Shown: piece by piece, positions 51,488 to 60,047 of the stretch
How positions within the stretch are numbered: the first letter of the stretch is position 1
Layout: each line of letters starts with the position of its first letter
From: Anaerolineaceae bacterium
Lineage (GTDB): Bacteria > Chloroflexota > Anaerolineae > Aggregatilineales > Phototrophicaceae
Direction of reading: 5' to 3'
DNA length: 64,000 nt
Assembly (NCBI GenBank): GCA_020634165.1
Contig: JACKCF010000001.1
Location: 124,001 to 188,000 of the forward strand
Translations under genes and position numbers: made by a program
Notes under the pieces: model-generated
What the model saw: the letters and a program-made list of their open reading frames with translations, nothing else
Databases searched by the model: none
What the model was told of the DNA's origin: nothing

Positions 51488-51512
51488 GTAGGGGCAAGGC
51501 ATGCCTTGCCCC
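51488..51512. repeat. GTAGGGG-headed palindrome between prfA and prmC
   Basis: GTAGGGGCAAGGCATGCCTTGCCCC is palindromic after the GTA head. An ATG inside it creates an artificial 11-residue extension of the prmC frame. Confidence 0.8.
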
Positions 51513-51533
51513 TGCATATTTCTCTGCGTACTG

Positions 51534-52421
51534 ATGCCTACCCTCCGTGATGCCCTGACCGATGCTCGTTCTCAGTTGGCCCACCTGCCGACGCCGCGCC
51601 TTGACGCCGAATGGCTGCTGTGTCACCTGCTCGACGTCCCGCAGAGCTACCTGATTGCCCACAGCGCCGATACATTGCCCCATAATCAACGCGCCCAATT
51701 TGACCAACTCATCGCTCGTCGTGTATCCGGTGAACCTGTGGCCTACATCATCGGCGAAGTCGGCTTTTACGGGCGCACATTTGCCGTGTCATCGGTTGTT
51801 CTCATTCCGCGCCCAGAAACAGAACGCCTCATTGAAGCGGCCTTGAGCCTGCTGAATCGCTGGCAGCAGCCTGTAATTGTTGACATCGGCACGGGCAGCG
51901 GCGCGATTGCCGTGACTCTGGCAGCAGAGTGCCCCCAGGCAGCCGTCTATGCGACGGACATCAGCCCGGAAGCGCTGGAAATCGCCCGACAAAATGCCGC
52001 GCGCCATCAGGTTCATGTTGCCTATTCACAAGGTGATCTGGCGGAGCCACTTCTGTCGATGCTGCCGAAACAGGTCAACCTGTTGGTGGCGAATTTGCCC
52101 TACATCGCCAGCGATGAAGTCCCCACACTCGACGTCAGTCAGCACGAACCCACACTTGCCCTCGATGGCGGTCCCGATGGCCTTGACCTTGTGCGGCGAC
52201 TCCTGGGGCAGGTATCGCAGCTATGCACGGATGACGCCGTCATTCTCCTGGAAATTGGTGCAGACCAGGGCCAAGCAATCATAGATTTGGCTAAGTCCAT
52301 CCTGGGTGAGGTGAGCGTCCACATAGAAAGAGACTATGCTGGCCTCGACCGCCTTGCTGTCATCGAACGATTGTTCTATACTGCGGGTAACGTCTCAAAT
52401 CCCCGGAGAAACCTGCCATGA
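51534..52421 (+). CDS. prmC: Release factor glutamine-N5 methyltransferase
   Basis: The longest frame begins in the palindromic repeat (51501), so I start at ATG 51534, giving PTLRDALTDARSQLAH, the normal PrmC N-terminal helix. AdoMet-binding motif I is VIVDIGTGSGAIAVTLA. The catalytic motif reads VANLPYIASDEVP, that is NLPY in place of the usual NPPY. The variant still provides the Asn that orients the glutamine amide. RPETERLIE precedes motif I as expected. The enzyme methylates the GGQ glutamine of RF1/RF2. The stop overlaps the next gene by 4 bases (ATGA). Confidence 0.93.
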   Translation: MPTLRDALTDARSQLAHLPTPRLDAEWLLCHLLDVPQSYLIAHSADTLPHNQRAQFDQLIARRVSGEPVAYIIGEVGFYGRTFAVSSVVLIPRPETERLIEAALSLLNRWQQPVIVDIGTGSGAIAVTLAAECPQAAVYATDISPEALEIARQNAARHQVHVAYSQGDLAEPLLSMLPKQVNLLVANLPYIASDEVPTLDVSQHEPTLALDGGPDGLDLVRRLLGQVSQLCTDDAVILLEIGADQGQAIIDLAKSILGEVSVHIERDYAGLDRLAVIERLFYTAGNVSNPRRNLP

Positions 52422-52903
52422 CACCTGCTTATTTCCAGCGACTTTTCGCTTATAATCTCGATGCGAATCAGCGCCTGTGGGAGTGCGCCACACACCTCAG
52501 CGATGAGGATTACGTACGTGATGTGCCCTATAGCATCGGCTCTGTCCAGAAGCAGATCGCTCACTATGTCGGCGTGGAATACTGGTGGTTTCACTTTCTA
52601 CGGACAGGTCAATTGGACTTCCAGCAGGAGCCGAAAGAAAGCCGTGCCGCACAGCGCACCTTCTGGGATGAGGTGAATACGGTCAACCAGACCTACATCG
52701 ATGGTCTGACGCCGGAGGAATTAACGCGCTACGTCAAGCCGGATTTCTGGGATGAAGGCGACAAATCCATCACGGCGGCCAATGCCATCACCCATGTGAT
52801 GCTGCACAGCATGGACCATCGTTCCCAGATTTTGCGTGCCCTGCACGACTTTGGCGCACCAACCTTTGAACAGGAATTTCTTTATTATCTCTTAGACCTC
52901 TAG
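52418..52903 (+). CDS. DinB-family protein (second)
   Basis: It overlaps the end of prmC by 4 bases, so it is translationally coupled. The 161-residue helical bundle has the DinB metal histidines in VQKQIAHYVGVEYWW and in HVMLHSMDHRSQIL. The family contains thiol-dependent transferases and metal-dependent hydrolases; substrate unknown. The next gene, a class V aminotransferase, starts 17 bases downstream on the same strand. Confidence 0.9.
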   Translation: MTPAYFQRLFAYNLDANQRLWECATHLSDEDYVRDVPYSIGSVQKQIAHYVGVEYWWFHFLRTGQLDFQQEPKESRAAQRTFWDEVNTVNQTYIDGLTPEELTRYVKPDFWDEGDKSITAANAITHVMLHSMDHRSQILRALHDFGAPTFEQEFLYYLLDL

Positions 52904-52920
52904 ATGGGTGACGACACTAC

Positions 52921-54051
52921 ATGCAATCCGATTGGCTGCTGAACCCCGACATTACCTTTCTCAATCATGGTTCTTTTGGGGCATGCCCACGTCCCGTTTT
53001 TGAAACCTACCAACGCTGGCAGCTCGAACTGGAACGGCAGCCCGTCGAATTCATGGGGCGGCGCTATCACGACCTGATGAATGCCGCTCGTCAGAAGTTG
53101 GCCAACTACATTAACGCCGCTGCCGATGACCTGATTTTTGTGCCAAATGCAACGGTAGGCATCAATCTGGTGGCGCGCTCGCTCAAGCTCCAAGCGGGTG
53201 ATGTCATTGTGATGACCGACCACGAATACGGGGCCATCCATAAAACCTGGGAGTTCATCGCCAACAAAACTGGCGCGGAACTGTGTATTAAGACTGTGCC
53301 GCTGCCCCTGACCGATCCGCAGCAGGTGGTCGATGCCCTCTTTGCTGAACTGCCGGAACGCACGGCTGTCATTGCCATCAGCCACCTGACTTCGCCGACA
53401 GCCGTGATTCTGCCGATTGCCGATATTTGCCAGCGCGCACGTCAGCAGGGCATCCTGACTGTCATAGACGGCGCCCATGCCCCTGGCCAGTTGCCGCTGG
53501 ATTTAGCCAAAATCGGGGCCGACTTTTACACAGGCAACTGTCACAAGTGGTTGTGTGCCCCCAAGGGATCGGGTTTTTTGCATGCCCGCTCAGAGCATCA
53601 CGCCATGCTCGACCCGCTGGTGATCAGTTGGGGCTGGGGCTGGCCGGACAATACCTTCGTCAACGCCAACCAGTGGCAGGGTACCCGTGACGTCGCTGCC
53701 TATCTGAGCGTTCCGGCTGCCATCGAATATCAGCAGGCCCATGATTGGCCTGTAGTTCGTGCGCGCTGCCATAAAATGGCCATCGAGACGATGGGCCGCA
53801 TCAACCAGCTAACGGGCTTGCCAGCCATCGCTACGGATGACTTCTTCGCCCAGATGAGCCTTGCTGCGCTGCCCCCGATTGACAAAGAAGCATTTCGGGC
53901 ACGTCTTTACGATGACTATCACATCGAAGTGCCCATCACACAGCTTGGCCAGACGCACGAAGGTCCCCATTACGTGCGCGTTTCTTTCCAGGCTTATAAC
54001 ACCCAGGCGGATGCCGATCACCTGCTAGCTGCGTTGGCCGATTTGCTCTGA
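52921..54051 (+). CDS. Class V PLP-dependent aminotransferase (isopenicillin-N epimerase-like)
   Basis: The protein starts WLLNPDITFLNHGSFGACPRPV, the typical start of the isopenicillin-N epimerase-like branch of class V aminotransferases. VIDGAHAPGQLPLDL carries the Asp that contacts the PLP ring, and YTGNCHKWLCAPKGSGFL carries the Schiff-base lysine (about residue 209). Length (376) is normal. Substrate unknown; cysteine-desulfurase-like or epimerase-like activity is possible. It lies in the prfA-prmC-dinB run and is followed by a LysE exporter gene at 18 bases, so it could share a transcript with both. Confidence 0.9.
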   Translation: MQSDWLLNPDITFLNHGSFGACPRPVFETYQRWQLELERQPVEFMGRRYHDLMNAARQKLANYINAAADDLIFVPNATVGINLVARSLKLQAGDVIVMTDHEYGAIHKTWEFIANKTGAELCIKTVPLPLTDPQQVVDALFAELPERTAVIAISHLTSPTAVILPIADICQRARQQGILTVIDGAHAPGQLPLDLAKIGADFYTGNCHKWLCAPKGSGFLHARSEHHAMLDPLVISWGWGWPDNTFVNANQWQGTRDVAAYLSVPAAIEYQQAHDWPVVRARCHKMAIETMGRINQLTGLPAIATDDFFAQMSLAALPPIDKEAFRARLYDDYHIEVPITQLGQTHEGPHYVRVSFQAYNTQADADHLLAALADLL

Positions 54052-54069
54052 TTATCAGGAGTGATTCAA

Positions 54070-54693
54070 GTGGATTCATGGGCGTTGTTGTTGACCATTG
54101 CTGTGGCTCATGTGGTGATTGCTGTCACGCCTGGGCCGAATTTCCTGATCGTGCTCAAGGTGTCTGTCTCGACCAGTCGCAGGCATGGTCTGGTGACGTC
54201 GCTGGGCGTCATCACCGGAACTGGTATTTATGCGACCTCCGGCTTTCTGGGGTTCGCCGCCTTGCTGGCGCATTCGGCGGAACTGCTGACGATTCTGCGC
54301 TGGTTAGGTGCGATCTACCTGATCTATATGGGTGTACAGGCATTCCGTGCCAATCACCATGCTGATCTGCCGGAGGCTGGTCACCAGACGATCACCATGA
54401 CGCTGCCGCAAGCCTATCGAACTGGGCTGCTTACCATGCTCTCTAATCCCAAGGCGGCTCTGTACTTCTTCACACTTTTTACGACGACCGTTCCCACAAC
54501 CGTCACCCTGGAAATGAAGATCATTGTCATCAGTATGCTGATGGCGATTTCACTGACATGGTACACCATTGTGGCGCTGTCATTCAGCAACCGCCGAATC
54601 CAGGCCCTTTATATGCGTGCCAAGCGTTGGCTGGATCGCTTCTTTGGCGGGGTCTTTATCGTGCTCGGTATCCGCGTCGCTGGAACAGCTTAG
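54070..54693 (+). CDS. LysE/RhtB-family amino-acid exporter
   Basis: GTG 54070 has AGGAG 8 bases upstream; the GTG at 54061 overlaps that site and is unlikely. The 207-residue product has six hydrophobic helices and the family start AHVVIAVTPGPNFLIVLKVSVSTSRRHGL, with the conserved TPGPN. LGVITGTGIYATSGFLG follows, as does LLTMLSNPKAALYFFTLF with the NPK motif. LysE/RhtB proteins export basic or neutral amino acids by proton exchange. The cargo cannot be decided from the sequence; position behind an aminotransferase gene hints at export of its product. Confidence 0.92.
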   Translation: MDSWALLLTIAVAHVVIAVTPGPNFLIVLKVSVSTSRRHGLVTSLGVITGTGIYATSGFLGFAALLAHSAELLTILRWLGAIYLIYMGVQAFRANHHADLPEAGHQTITMTLPQAYRTGLLTMLSNPKAALYFFTLFTTTVPTTVTLEMKIIVISMLMAISLTWYTIVALSFSNRRIQALYMRAKRWLDRFFGGVFIVLGIRVAGTA

Positions 54694-54792
54694 AGCTATT
54701 TCCTAAATGGCTTGTCCGACGTTAACTTGTCGCTGATGCGATTTCCATGATACGCTGTTCTCTTATTTCGATAGCAAATATGGAATCGCTAG

Positions 54793-55572
54793 ATGCCCGA
54801 CAAAATCGCGATCATCTCTGACCTGCATGGCAACATGGACGCGCTCAATGAGGTCGTAAAGGACATTCAGCAGCGCGGAATCAGCATGATTTATTGCCTG
54901 GGCGATCTGGCAGGTAAGGGGCCGGATGGCGATCAGGTCATTGATTTTTGCATGGAACACTGTGAGGTGGTTCTGCGCGGCAACTGGGACGACCTGATGA
55001 AAGCACCCGCGACCCATCCCGCGACGCAGTGGTGGCAGGATCAACTTGGCCCACAGCGCATTGACTATCTGATCAATCTGCCCAACAGCTATGACTTCTG
55101 GTTGAGCGGCAAGCGCGTTCGGCTGTATCACGCATCCCATATCAGCGAAAACCACCGTATCATTCATTATGCCCCTGCGAAGGAGCATCGCACCATGTTC
55201 ACCAATACCGAATTCACTGGCGATGGTCCGCTGCCGGATGTCGTCGGCTATGGCGATATTCACACGGCCTTCATGATCCACCCCGACCGTGACAAGATGC
55301 TGTTCAATGTGGGCAGCGTCGGCAATCCGCTCGATGTGCCGATTCCGGTGTATGTGGTGCTTTCAGGGGAATTGGGCAGCCAGGAAGTCGCACCCTATAG
55401 CCTGGAATTTGTGCGTGTGCCCTATGATGTCGAAAAGCAGATCGAACGTGCGCACGCGCTCAACATGCCGGAAACAGACCCCTATGCGGTCGAATTACGC
55501 ACAGCAGTTTATCGCGGTGTCCAGGAAAAGCAGGAAAAAGCGAAAAAGCCGCGTCGCAAACAGCGTTCGTAG
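54793..55572 (+). CDS. Metallophosphoesterase (YfcE/ApaH-like)
   Basis: The metal-binding motifs of calcineurin-like phosphoesterases are present: ISDLHGNMDAL (DxH), CLGDLAGKGPDGDQV (GDxxxxG), VVLRGNWDD (GNxD in place of GNHD), and later LYHASHI and VGYGDIHTAF (GHxH replaced by GDIH). The last change and the Trp in GNWD resemble the branch of protein phosphoesterases seen next to diadenosine tetraphosphatase-like genes. The C-terminus is a Lys/Arg-rich tail (EKQEKAKKPRRKQRS). Substrate unknown. Confidence 0.88.
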   Translation: MPDKIAIISDLHGNMDALNEVVKDIQQRGISMIYCLGDLAGKGPDGDQVIDFCMEHCEVVLRGNWDDLMKAPATHPATQWWQDQLGPQRIDYLINLPNSYDFWLSGKRVRLYHASHISENHRIIHYAPAKEHRTMFTNTEFTGDGPLPDVVGYGDIHTAFMIHPDRDKMLFNVGSVGNPLDVPIPVYVVLSGELGSQEVAPYSLEFVRVPYDVEKQIERAHALNMPETDPYAVELRTAVYRGVQEKQEKAKKPRRKQRS

Positions 55573-55597
55573 CACCTGACCATGCTGGCTCGTGAAA

Positions 55598-56515
55598 TTA
55601 ACCCACCCGCCGGAACGTGACGTAATAACTGGTGATCGCCTGCTGGCCGGTACTGGTTGTACACGGGTTGGCCGTCAAGGCATTCGTCAACGGGTCGCTC
55701 AGACCAGGCATATCGACGATATACGACAGACCAGGGTCCATTTCATAATCGGCATATTCGGTGCCACGCTCTGGTTTGAGGCCCGTCACAAAGCGGTCTT
55801 CGCCACCATCCCAGCGTACACGCACCATTTCACCCGGAATACCCTGACCATTGAAATCGACCACGCGCACTTCGATCAGGCCCGATAATTCCAGATCACA
55901 GTTGGTTCCGGCGATACGGCCCTCGTAAGCGCGTTCCGGCACCGATGTAGGTACAACCACAAAGCCCGGCTCAGTCGATGACGCGCCAGCGTTAGGGGTA
56001 GCCGTCTTGGTTGGGGGTGGCGGCAGTGTCGGTGTCGATGTCGGCACCATGACCGTTGCTTCCAGCACCACTTCCACATCAGGAATCAGATCATCGGCAC
56101 AACCGGAGCGCCCTTGATTGCGGTAGAAGGTCTGCATGCTGCGGATCGCGCGAATGCCGGCGCTGCTATCGACGTAACCTGTGCGCGCCAGATCACAGGC
56201 GGCGTTGGCCACTTCCTGGATCGGGTCCAGTCCCATGCCGAGGTCCGTCAGACGGGTGACGGCCTTGCCCAGATTGCTGTCATAGGCATAGCTCAAGATG
56301 ATTGCGACCGCGTAATGCACCTTGTCGGAATCGCGTAGTTGGCGCGGCGTCGTATCGAACTCCTCAATCGGGGCAAGCACCCAGGCATAGGTCAGCCCTA
56401 GCGCGATGCCTATCGCCAGACCAATTGCCAGCCCCCACCAGGAGACTAATCGGCGTGAATGACGATAGCGCGTATCTTCCGGCGGTTTGATGTGCGGGGT
56501 ATACGGTGCGCTCAT
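55598..56515 (-). CDS. Membrane-anchored external protein, related to the 56512 gene
   Basis: A helix at about residues 27-47 (WWGLAIGLAIGIALGLTYAWVL) anchors the protein, followed by APIEEFDTTPRQLRDSDKVHYAVAIILSYAYDSNLGKAVTRLTDLG. The same pattern is in the upstream gene product (TVAPIEYVNSPMTALSVRYQQEYTVMVAEGYLVDGDALGAVERLRVLG). A Pro/Thr-rich linker (TSTPTLPPPPTKTATP) separates this from an external beta domain that contains VVDFNGQGIPGEMVRVRWDGG, a carboxypeptidase-regulatory-like or Ig-like fold. It overlaps the upstream gene by 4 bases and belongs to the three-gene unit 55598-59138. Function unknown. Confidence 0.82.
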   Translation of the reverse strand: MSAPYTPHIKPPEDTRYRHSRRLVSWWGLAIGLAIGIALGLTYAWVLAPIEEFDTTPRQLRDSDKVHYAVAIILSYAYDSNLGKAVTRLTDLGMGLDPIQEVANAACDLARTGYVDSSAGIRAIRSMQTFYRNQGRSGCADDLIPDVEVVLEATVMVPTSTPTLPPPPTKTATPNAGASSTEPGFVVVPTSVPERAYEGRIAGTNCDLELSGLIEVRVVDFNGQGIPGEMVRVRWDGGEDRFVTGLKPERGTEYADYEMDPGLSYIVDMPGLSDPLTNALTANPCTTSTGQQAITSYYVTFRRVG

Positions 56516-56898
56516 GAGGCTGCTCCTGTACTGGGCCGCAGCTCGTAATATGGCTCCATGAGCGGCGTCAGGCGTCCCAGGCCCGCAGCCAGGGCTACAA
56601 GCTTCTGAATATCTTCAATATTGCGCGAATTGGAAATATACGTTTCCGCGACTTCCTGTACGTACAGCGGCACATTAGAAACACCCAATACCCGTAGCCG
56701 TTCGACGGCACCCAGGGCATCCCCATCTACCAGATAACCCTCCGCGACCATGACCGTGTATTCCTGCTGATAGCGCACGGACAGCGCGGTCATCGGACTG
56801 TTGACGTATTCAATTGGGGCAACTGTCCAGCCGATGAACAATCCAGCCAGAATGCCAACCAGTACCCCAATCACCGTAGAAATAAAGAACCGCTGCAT
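56512..56898 (-). CDS. Short membrane-anchored protein related to the 55598 gene
   Basis: The 128-residue product starts with a membrane helix, then WTVAPIEYVNSPMTALSVRYQQEY and DALGAVERLRVLGVSNVPLYVQEVAETYI, which matches the N-terminal part of the 55598-56515 product. It lacks the linker and beta domain of that protein. The overlap of 4 bases with the next gene suggests coupled translation and a duplication within the unit. Upstream, 57033-59138 encodes the propeller protein. No known family assigned. Confidence 0.8.
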   Translation of the reverse strand: MQRFFISTVIGVLVGILAGLFIGWTVAPIEYVNSPMTALSVRYQQEYTVMVAEGYLVDGDALGAVERLRVLGVSNVPLYVQEVAETYISNSRNIEDIQKLVALAAGLGRLTPLMEPYYELRPSTGAAS

Positions 56899-56929
56899 AG
56901 TGTTCCTGTAGTTGTTTGTAACGGGTCAT

Positions 56930-57024
56930 CAGACCCCCATCCTCAGTCCTTCCCCCGAAGGAGGAAGGATGCCTGTGTTCCAACCATCATCGCCTTCGGG
57001 GAGGGGATTTAGGGGAGGGGTCTG
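56930..57024. repeat. Compound GC-rich inverted repeat
   Basis: CAGACCCC at 56930-56937 pairs with GGGGTCTG at 57017-57024. Inside, CCCCGAAGG (56953-56961) pairs with CCTTCGGGG (56993-57001), and CCTTCC/GGAAGG form a further small hairpin. The whole 95-base element fills the gap between the propeller gene and the 56898 start and can fold into one long structure. It has no coding frame or T-run. Confidence 0.7.
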
Positions 57025-57032
57025 AGCGCCGC

Positions 57033-59138
57033 TTACTCATCCATATGTAGGGTATAAATCGTATTGCCGGAACCCGCATAGATTAGCCGTTGGCCCGGAT
57101 CAACCACAACCGAGTTCAATAGCTCGAACTTGCTCTCATCAAAGATGCGATAAGTCCGCTGCCATGCTCCTGCCAGCCCTGTTTCGTAAATGGTCCGCGT
57201 TGGCTGGCTGATCAGATAGAACCCTGGTAGCAGGTTGCCACTCAAATAGAAATACTGCAATGAGGCATCTGACGGGTCTTGCCCAGGTGGGAAAGGCGTA
57301 AAGTTGAAGCTCTGCGGCTCGCCGCCTCGGTGCCGTGTGATGTAACCTCCGCCGTATAGCACGAACACTTCGCCATCATCCTGACGAATCGCGAAATCAA
57401 CCGCCTGGACCAATTGGGGCAGGCTCGTACCAGTGAAGTACTCACTCGGTCGATCAGGATACAGGTCAGCCGTTGGCTGGTAGCGCCAGACTTGATTGGC
57501 GCCAGTATCCAGTACATAAATATTGCCATTGGCATTGTAAACCTGTAGTGCAATCGGATTGCGCAGAATATCAGTATTGAGTTGCTGGGCCGTGCAGTCT
57601 GTAATCAGACTGAGGGAGCAGGAAATCAGCACACCGTTACTATCCAGGGCCAGCAGATTGCGCGTACTCAGGGTCATATTCACCAGGGGGCCGATACTCA
57701 GTCCGCTGACTGTTGCGCCAGATCGCATATTGATGATCGGGTCCTGGTCGATGGCCTGCGTACCTGTCGCATCCAGCTTGACACGATAGATGACTGGCAA
57801 GCGCGGATTGACATCCAGCACATACAGGTCAGTCCCTTGCAGCAGCATGCGCCGAATCGTCGCACCAGGCAGCGAAACCAGCAAATTGGCCTCACGCCGT
57901 GTTATATCGCTGATGCCGTCGATGTTCGTCTGGGCCTCTCGCTTAAGCGCGATGATGACCGGATCGTCTGTGCGCTCTTCTTCGCACTCACTGACGTTCG
58001 CCAGCACCACATCCCAGGCGGTGCGGATCGCATTGAGCTGGCTCTGGTTGATGTTGCGCGCCAGTTCGGCATTTTTCAGGGCATTATTGACGCAGGTTTC
58101 ATAGCGTGTTTCACCCAGGCCACCAATCCACGACAGCACAATGACCACCACCAACGCCAGCGGCAGTGCCACAATCGTCGTCATAATGACCGATGGCGGA
58201 ATCAGCGGCTTCTCGGACTCTTTGCGTTTGAACACCTTGGCGGCGACATCGCTCATGGCTTCCAGGCCGGTGCCCATGCCTTTGGCCGTCTCGCCGACGG
58301 TCTGCTGCATGCGCCGCCCGATCTTGATCGCCGGACTCTGCTTCCGTCGCGCTTCGGCTGTGCGCGCGGCTTCCTGCTGAATGTTCGTCCGCGCCTGGGT
58401 GATGGTATTGCTCAGTTGACTGCTGTCATCGCCTTCGGCTGCCACCACTGGAATTTTGCGCTCGGGAACGACGAATTCAGTCGCGATCATCTGTGTTTGC
58501 AGCGTGATAAGCGTCTTAAAATCGTTGAGCACATTTTCCAGCGTCTTGCCCAGCAGCGCTTGTGTGATGCGTGCCAGACTCACTTCACGGATCGCGGCAT
58601 CAGCCAGCAGCAATCGTGAGCCACTGTCAATGACGAAGCGCTTCATATCCACTTCAGGGATTGGTTGGGTGCCCATCGGTGCCATGAACAACTTTTTGTC
58701 GTCGTCCATATCTTCTGGCAGGCTGAACGTATCACCACTATGGCGCAGCAGCGCGATGGCCGCACCGGAGCGTGCCAGGTACAGTTCATCATCGCGCAGC
58801 ACAGCACAGATCATGTGCGCTTCGTAATGGCTGCGACCGCTCTGGTTGTGTTCGTGCAAATTGTGATTGAGCGTATTGAACACATCGCGCAGGGCAGAGG
58901 TCACGCTGCCACCATTGCTGAAGTAACGTTCCGCGCTCATGTGGGCCATTTGCTCGTAAAACGTCGTCGGCACCACGCGCCCTGAGGGCAGCACCAGCGA
59001 GAAAAATGTATCCACTTCCCGACCGCGCGCAGCCGTTTTCGGCGCAGTCTGGACGAGGGCACCAGGCGGTGTTGTGTGAATGGTACGGCCACCCGCAATA
59101 TACAAATGACCAACAAGGGCTTCTAATTCAAACGGCAT
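57033..59138 (-). CDS. Degenerate PP2C-like / transmembrane / beta-propeller protein
   Basis: Residues about 1-220 resemble the PP2C/SpoIIE phosphatase fold (YLARSGAAIALLRHSGDTFSLPED, RLLLADAAIREVSLARI), but the metal-binding Asp residues of active enzymes (DGxG, GD) are not kept; compare LLADAAI with the usual LxTDGL. So it is probably inactive. A charged helical linker leads to one membrane helix at about residues 311-338. The external part of about 350 residues is a propeller with NHL-like blades (NIYVLDTGANQVWRYQP, TDLYVLDVNPRLPVIY). It is the first gene of a unit with two related anchored proteins. A signalling or assembly role is inferred. Confidence 0.82.
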   Translation of the reverse strand: MPFELEALVGHLYIAGGRTIHTTPPGALVQTAPKTAARGREVDTFFSLVLPSGRVVPTTFYEQMAHMSAERYFSNGGSVTSALRDVFNTLNHNLHEHNQSGRSHYEAHMICAVLRDDELYLARSGAAIALLRHSGDTFSLPEDMDDDKKLFMAPMGTQPIPEVDMKRFVIDSGSRLLLADAAIREVSLARITQALLGKTLENVLNDFKTLITLQTQMIATEFVVPERKIPVVAAEGDDSSQLSNTITQARTNIQQEAARTAEARRKQSPAIKIGRRMQQTVGETAKGMGTGLEAMSDVAAKVFKRKESEKPLIPPSVIMTTIVALPLALVVVIVLSWIGGLGETRYETCVNNALKNAELARNINQSQLNAIRTAWDVVLANVSECEEERTDDPVIIALKREAQTNIDGISDITRREANLLVSLPGATIRRMLLQGTDLYVLDVNPRLPVIYRVKLDATGTQAIDQDPIINMRSGATVSGLSIGPLVNMTLSTRNLLALDSNGVLISCSLSLITDCTAQQLNTDILRNPIALQVYNANGNIYVLDTGANQVWRYQPTADLYPDRPSEYFTGTSLPQLVQAVDFAIRQDDGEVFVLYGGGYITRHRGGEPQSFNFTPFPPGQDPSDASLQYFYLSGNLLPGFYLISQPTRTIYETGLAGAWQRTYRIFDESKFELLNSVVVDPGQRLIYAGSGNTIYTLHMDE

Positions 59139-59383
59139 AAGGCATCACATCAGTTCTGTCTGCCAGGGAAGGGCATCCAAATTCTATCGTAAAGTGTACG
59201 TCAAAACGTGTATGTTTGTAGGCGCAGCATCCATCATTGCACCATCAAACGGGCACCACGCCTGTATCACTGCGGCACGGTGATCTTTCACTATTCTAAC
59301 TATTGTACACAATTCACAGAAGTTGGGCAGGTCGCAAGCCGTCTTGTTTGCACAACCCTAATGTGGAAAACCCTTGCCCGCCC

Positions 59384-59758
59384 TCACGTGCTGATAAGGC
59401 CCTGAGCGACTTCGATAAGCTGGGTAGGCAGGAGCGGCTTAACGATAAAGCGAGCGCGCTTGAGTGGTGTAATGAACGTTTCATATTCCTGGCCAGAGCT
59501 GGCAACCAGGACGAAAGTCTGGTCAAAACGTGGTTCGCTGGCGATGTAGGCGATCAGGTCTTTACCGTTAATAATGGGCAGGCGCATATCAGACAGGATG
59601 AAGTGTGGCGTGTAGGACTGTAAACAGGCCAGTCCTGTTTCCCCATCACTTGCAGTCATCACCTGGTAGCCCATGCTTTGCAGCACACGCTCATACATCA
59701 CAGCCAGCCCAGATTCATCCTCGATGATCAAAGCCAACGGTTGGTCGACCATAAACAC
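59384..59758 (-). CDS. Stand-alone response-regulator receiver domain
   Basis: The 124-residue product is a CheY-like receiver: ALIIEDESGLAVMYERVL with the acidic pair, HFILSDMRLPIINGKDLI with the phospho-accepting Asp near residue 58, FVLVASSGQE with the Ser switch residue, and RARFIVKPLLPTQLIEV with the conserved Lys-Pro. There is no output domain and no histidine kinase nearby. The start may be ATG 59758 or 59752. Upstream on this strand the gap to 60048 is AT-rich. It should work as a phosphorylation-dependent adaptor. Confidence 0.92.
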   Translation of the reverse strand: MFMVDQPLALIIEDESGLAVMYERVLQSMGYQVMTASDGETGLACLQSYTPHFILSDMRLPIINGKDLIAYIASEPRFDQTFVLVASSGQEYETFITPLKRARFIVKPLLPTQLIEVAQGLIST

Positions 59759-59998
59759 AATCCCCTATGCTGATGTTTTCAAAGCCAATCCTGGCGCTGG
59801 CTTCTACAGGCCCCACCCAAAAGACTGACCCGTTCTTGTGAGGGTGGCGCACAAACAAATAAGACTATAGTATATGACGTAAACTTACGAAATTCAGTTA
59901 AAACTGTATGAATATATAGCATTGTACCGCAATTTTTTAACAATGCAAACAATATAGTTTGATAATTCTTTATTTATACTTATTGTTCGTTTGAAAGC

Positions 59999-60026
59999 AA
60001 AAACGGGACCATTGGCCCCGTTTTTT
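59999..60026. terminator. Intrinsic terminator of the Bax-inhibitor-1 gene
   Basis: AAAACGGGACC-ATT-GGCCCCGTTTT pairs with one mismatch and is flanked by A- and T-runs. It lies 21 bases downstream of the minus-strand stop at 60048 and can also act on the plus strand. Confidence 0.82.
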
Positions 60027-60047
60027 CAGTATAGTCTGCGATACAGC

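Noticed and set aside
15759..51512. GTAGGGG palindromes as a CRISPR array
   Set aside because: The copies are far apart, palindromic with variable centres, and there are no regular spacers or cas genes.
57582..58619. 345-codon plus-strand frame opposite the propeller gene
   Set aside because: It is an antisense shadow with His/Gln-rich composition and no family motifs.
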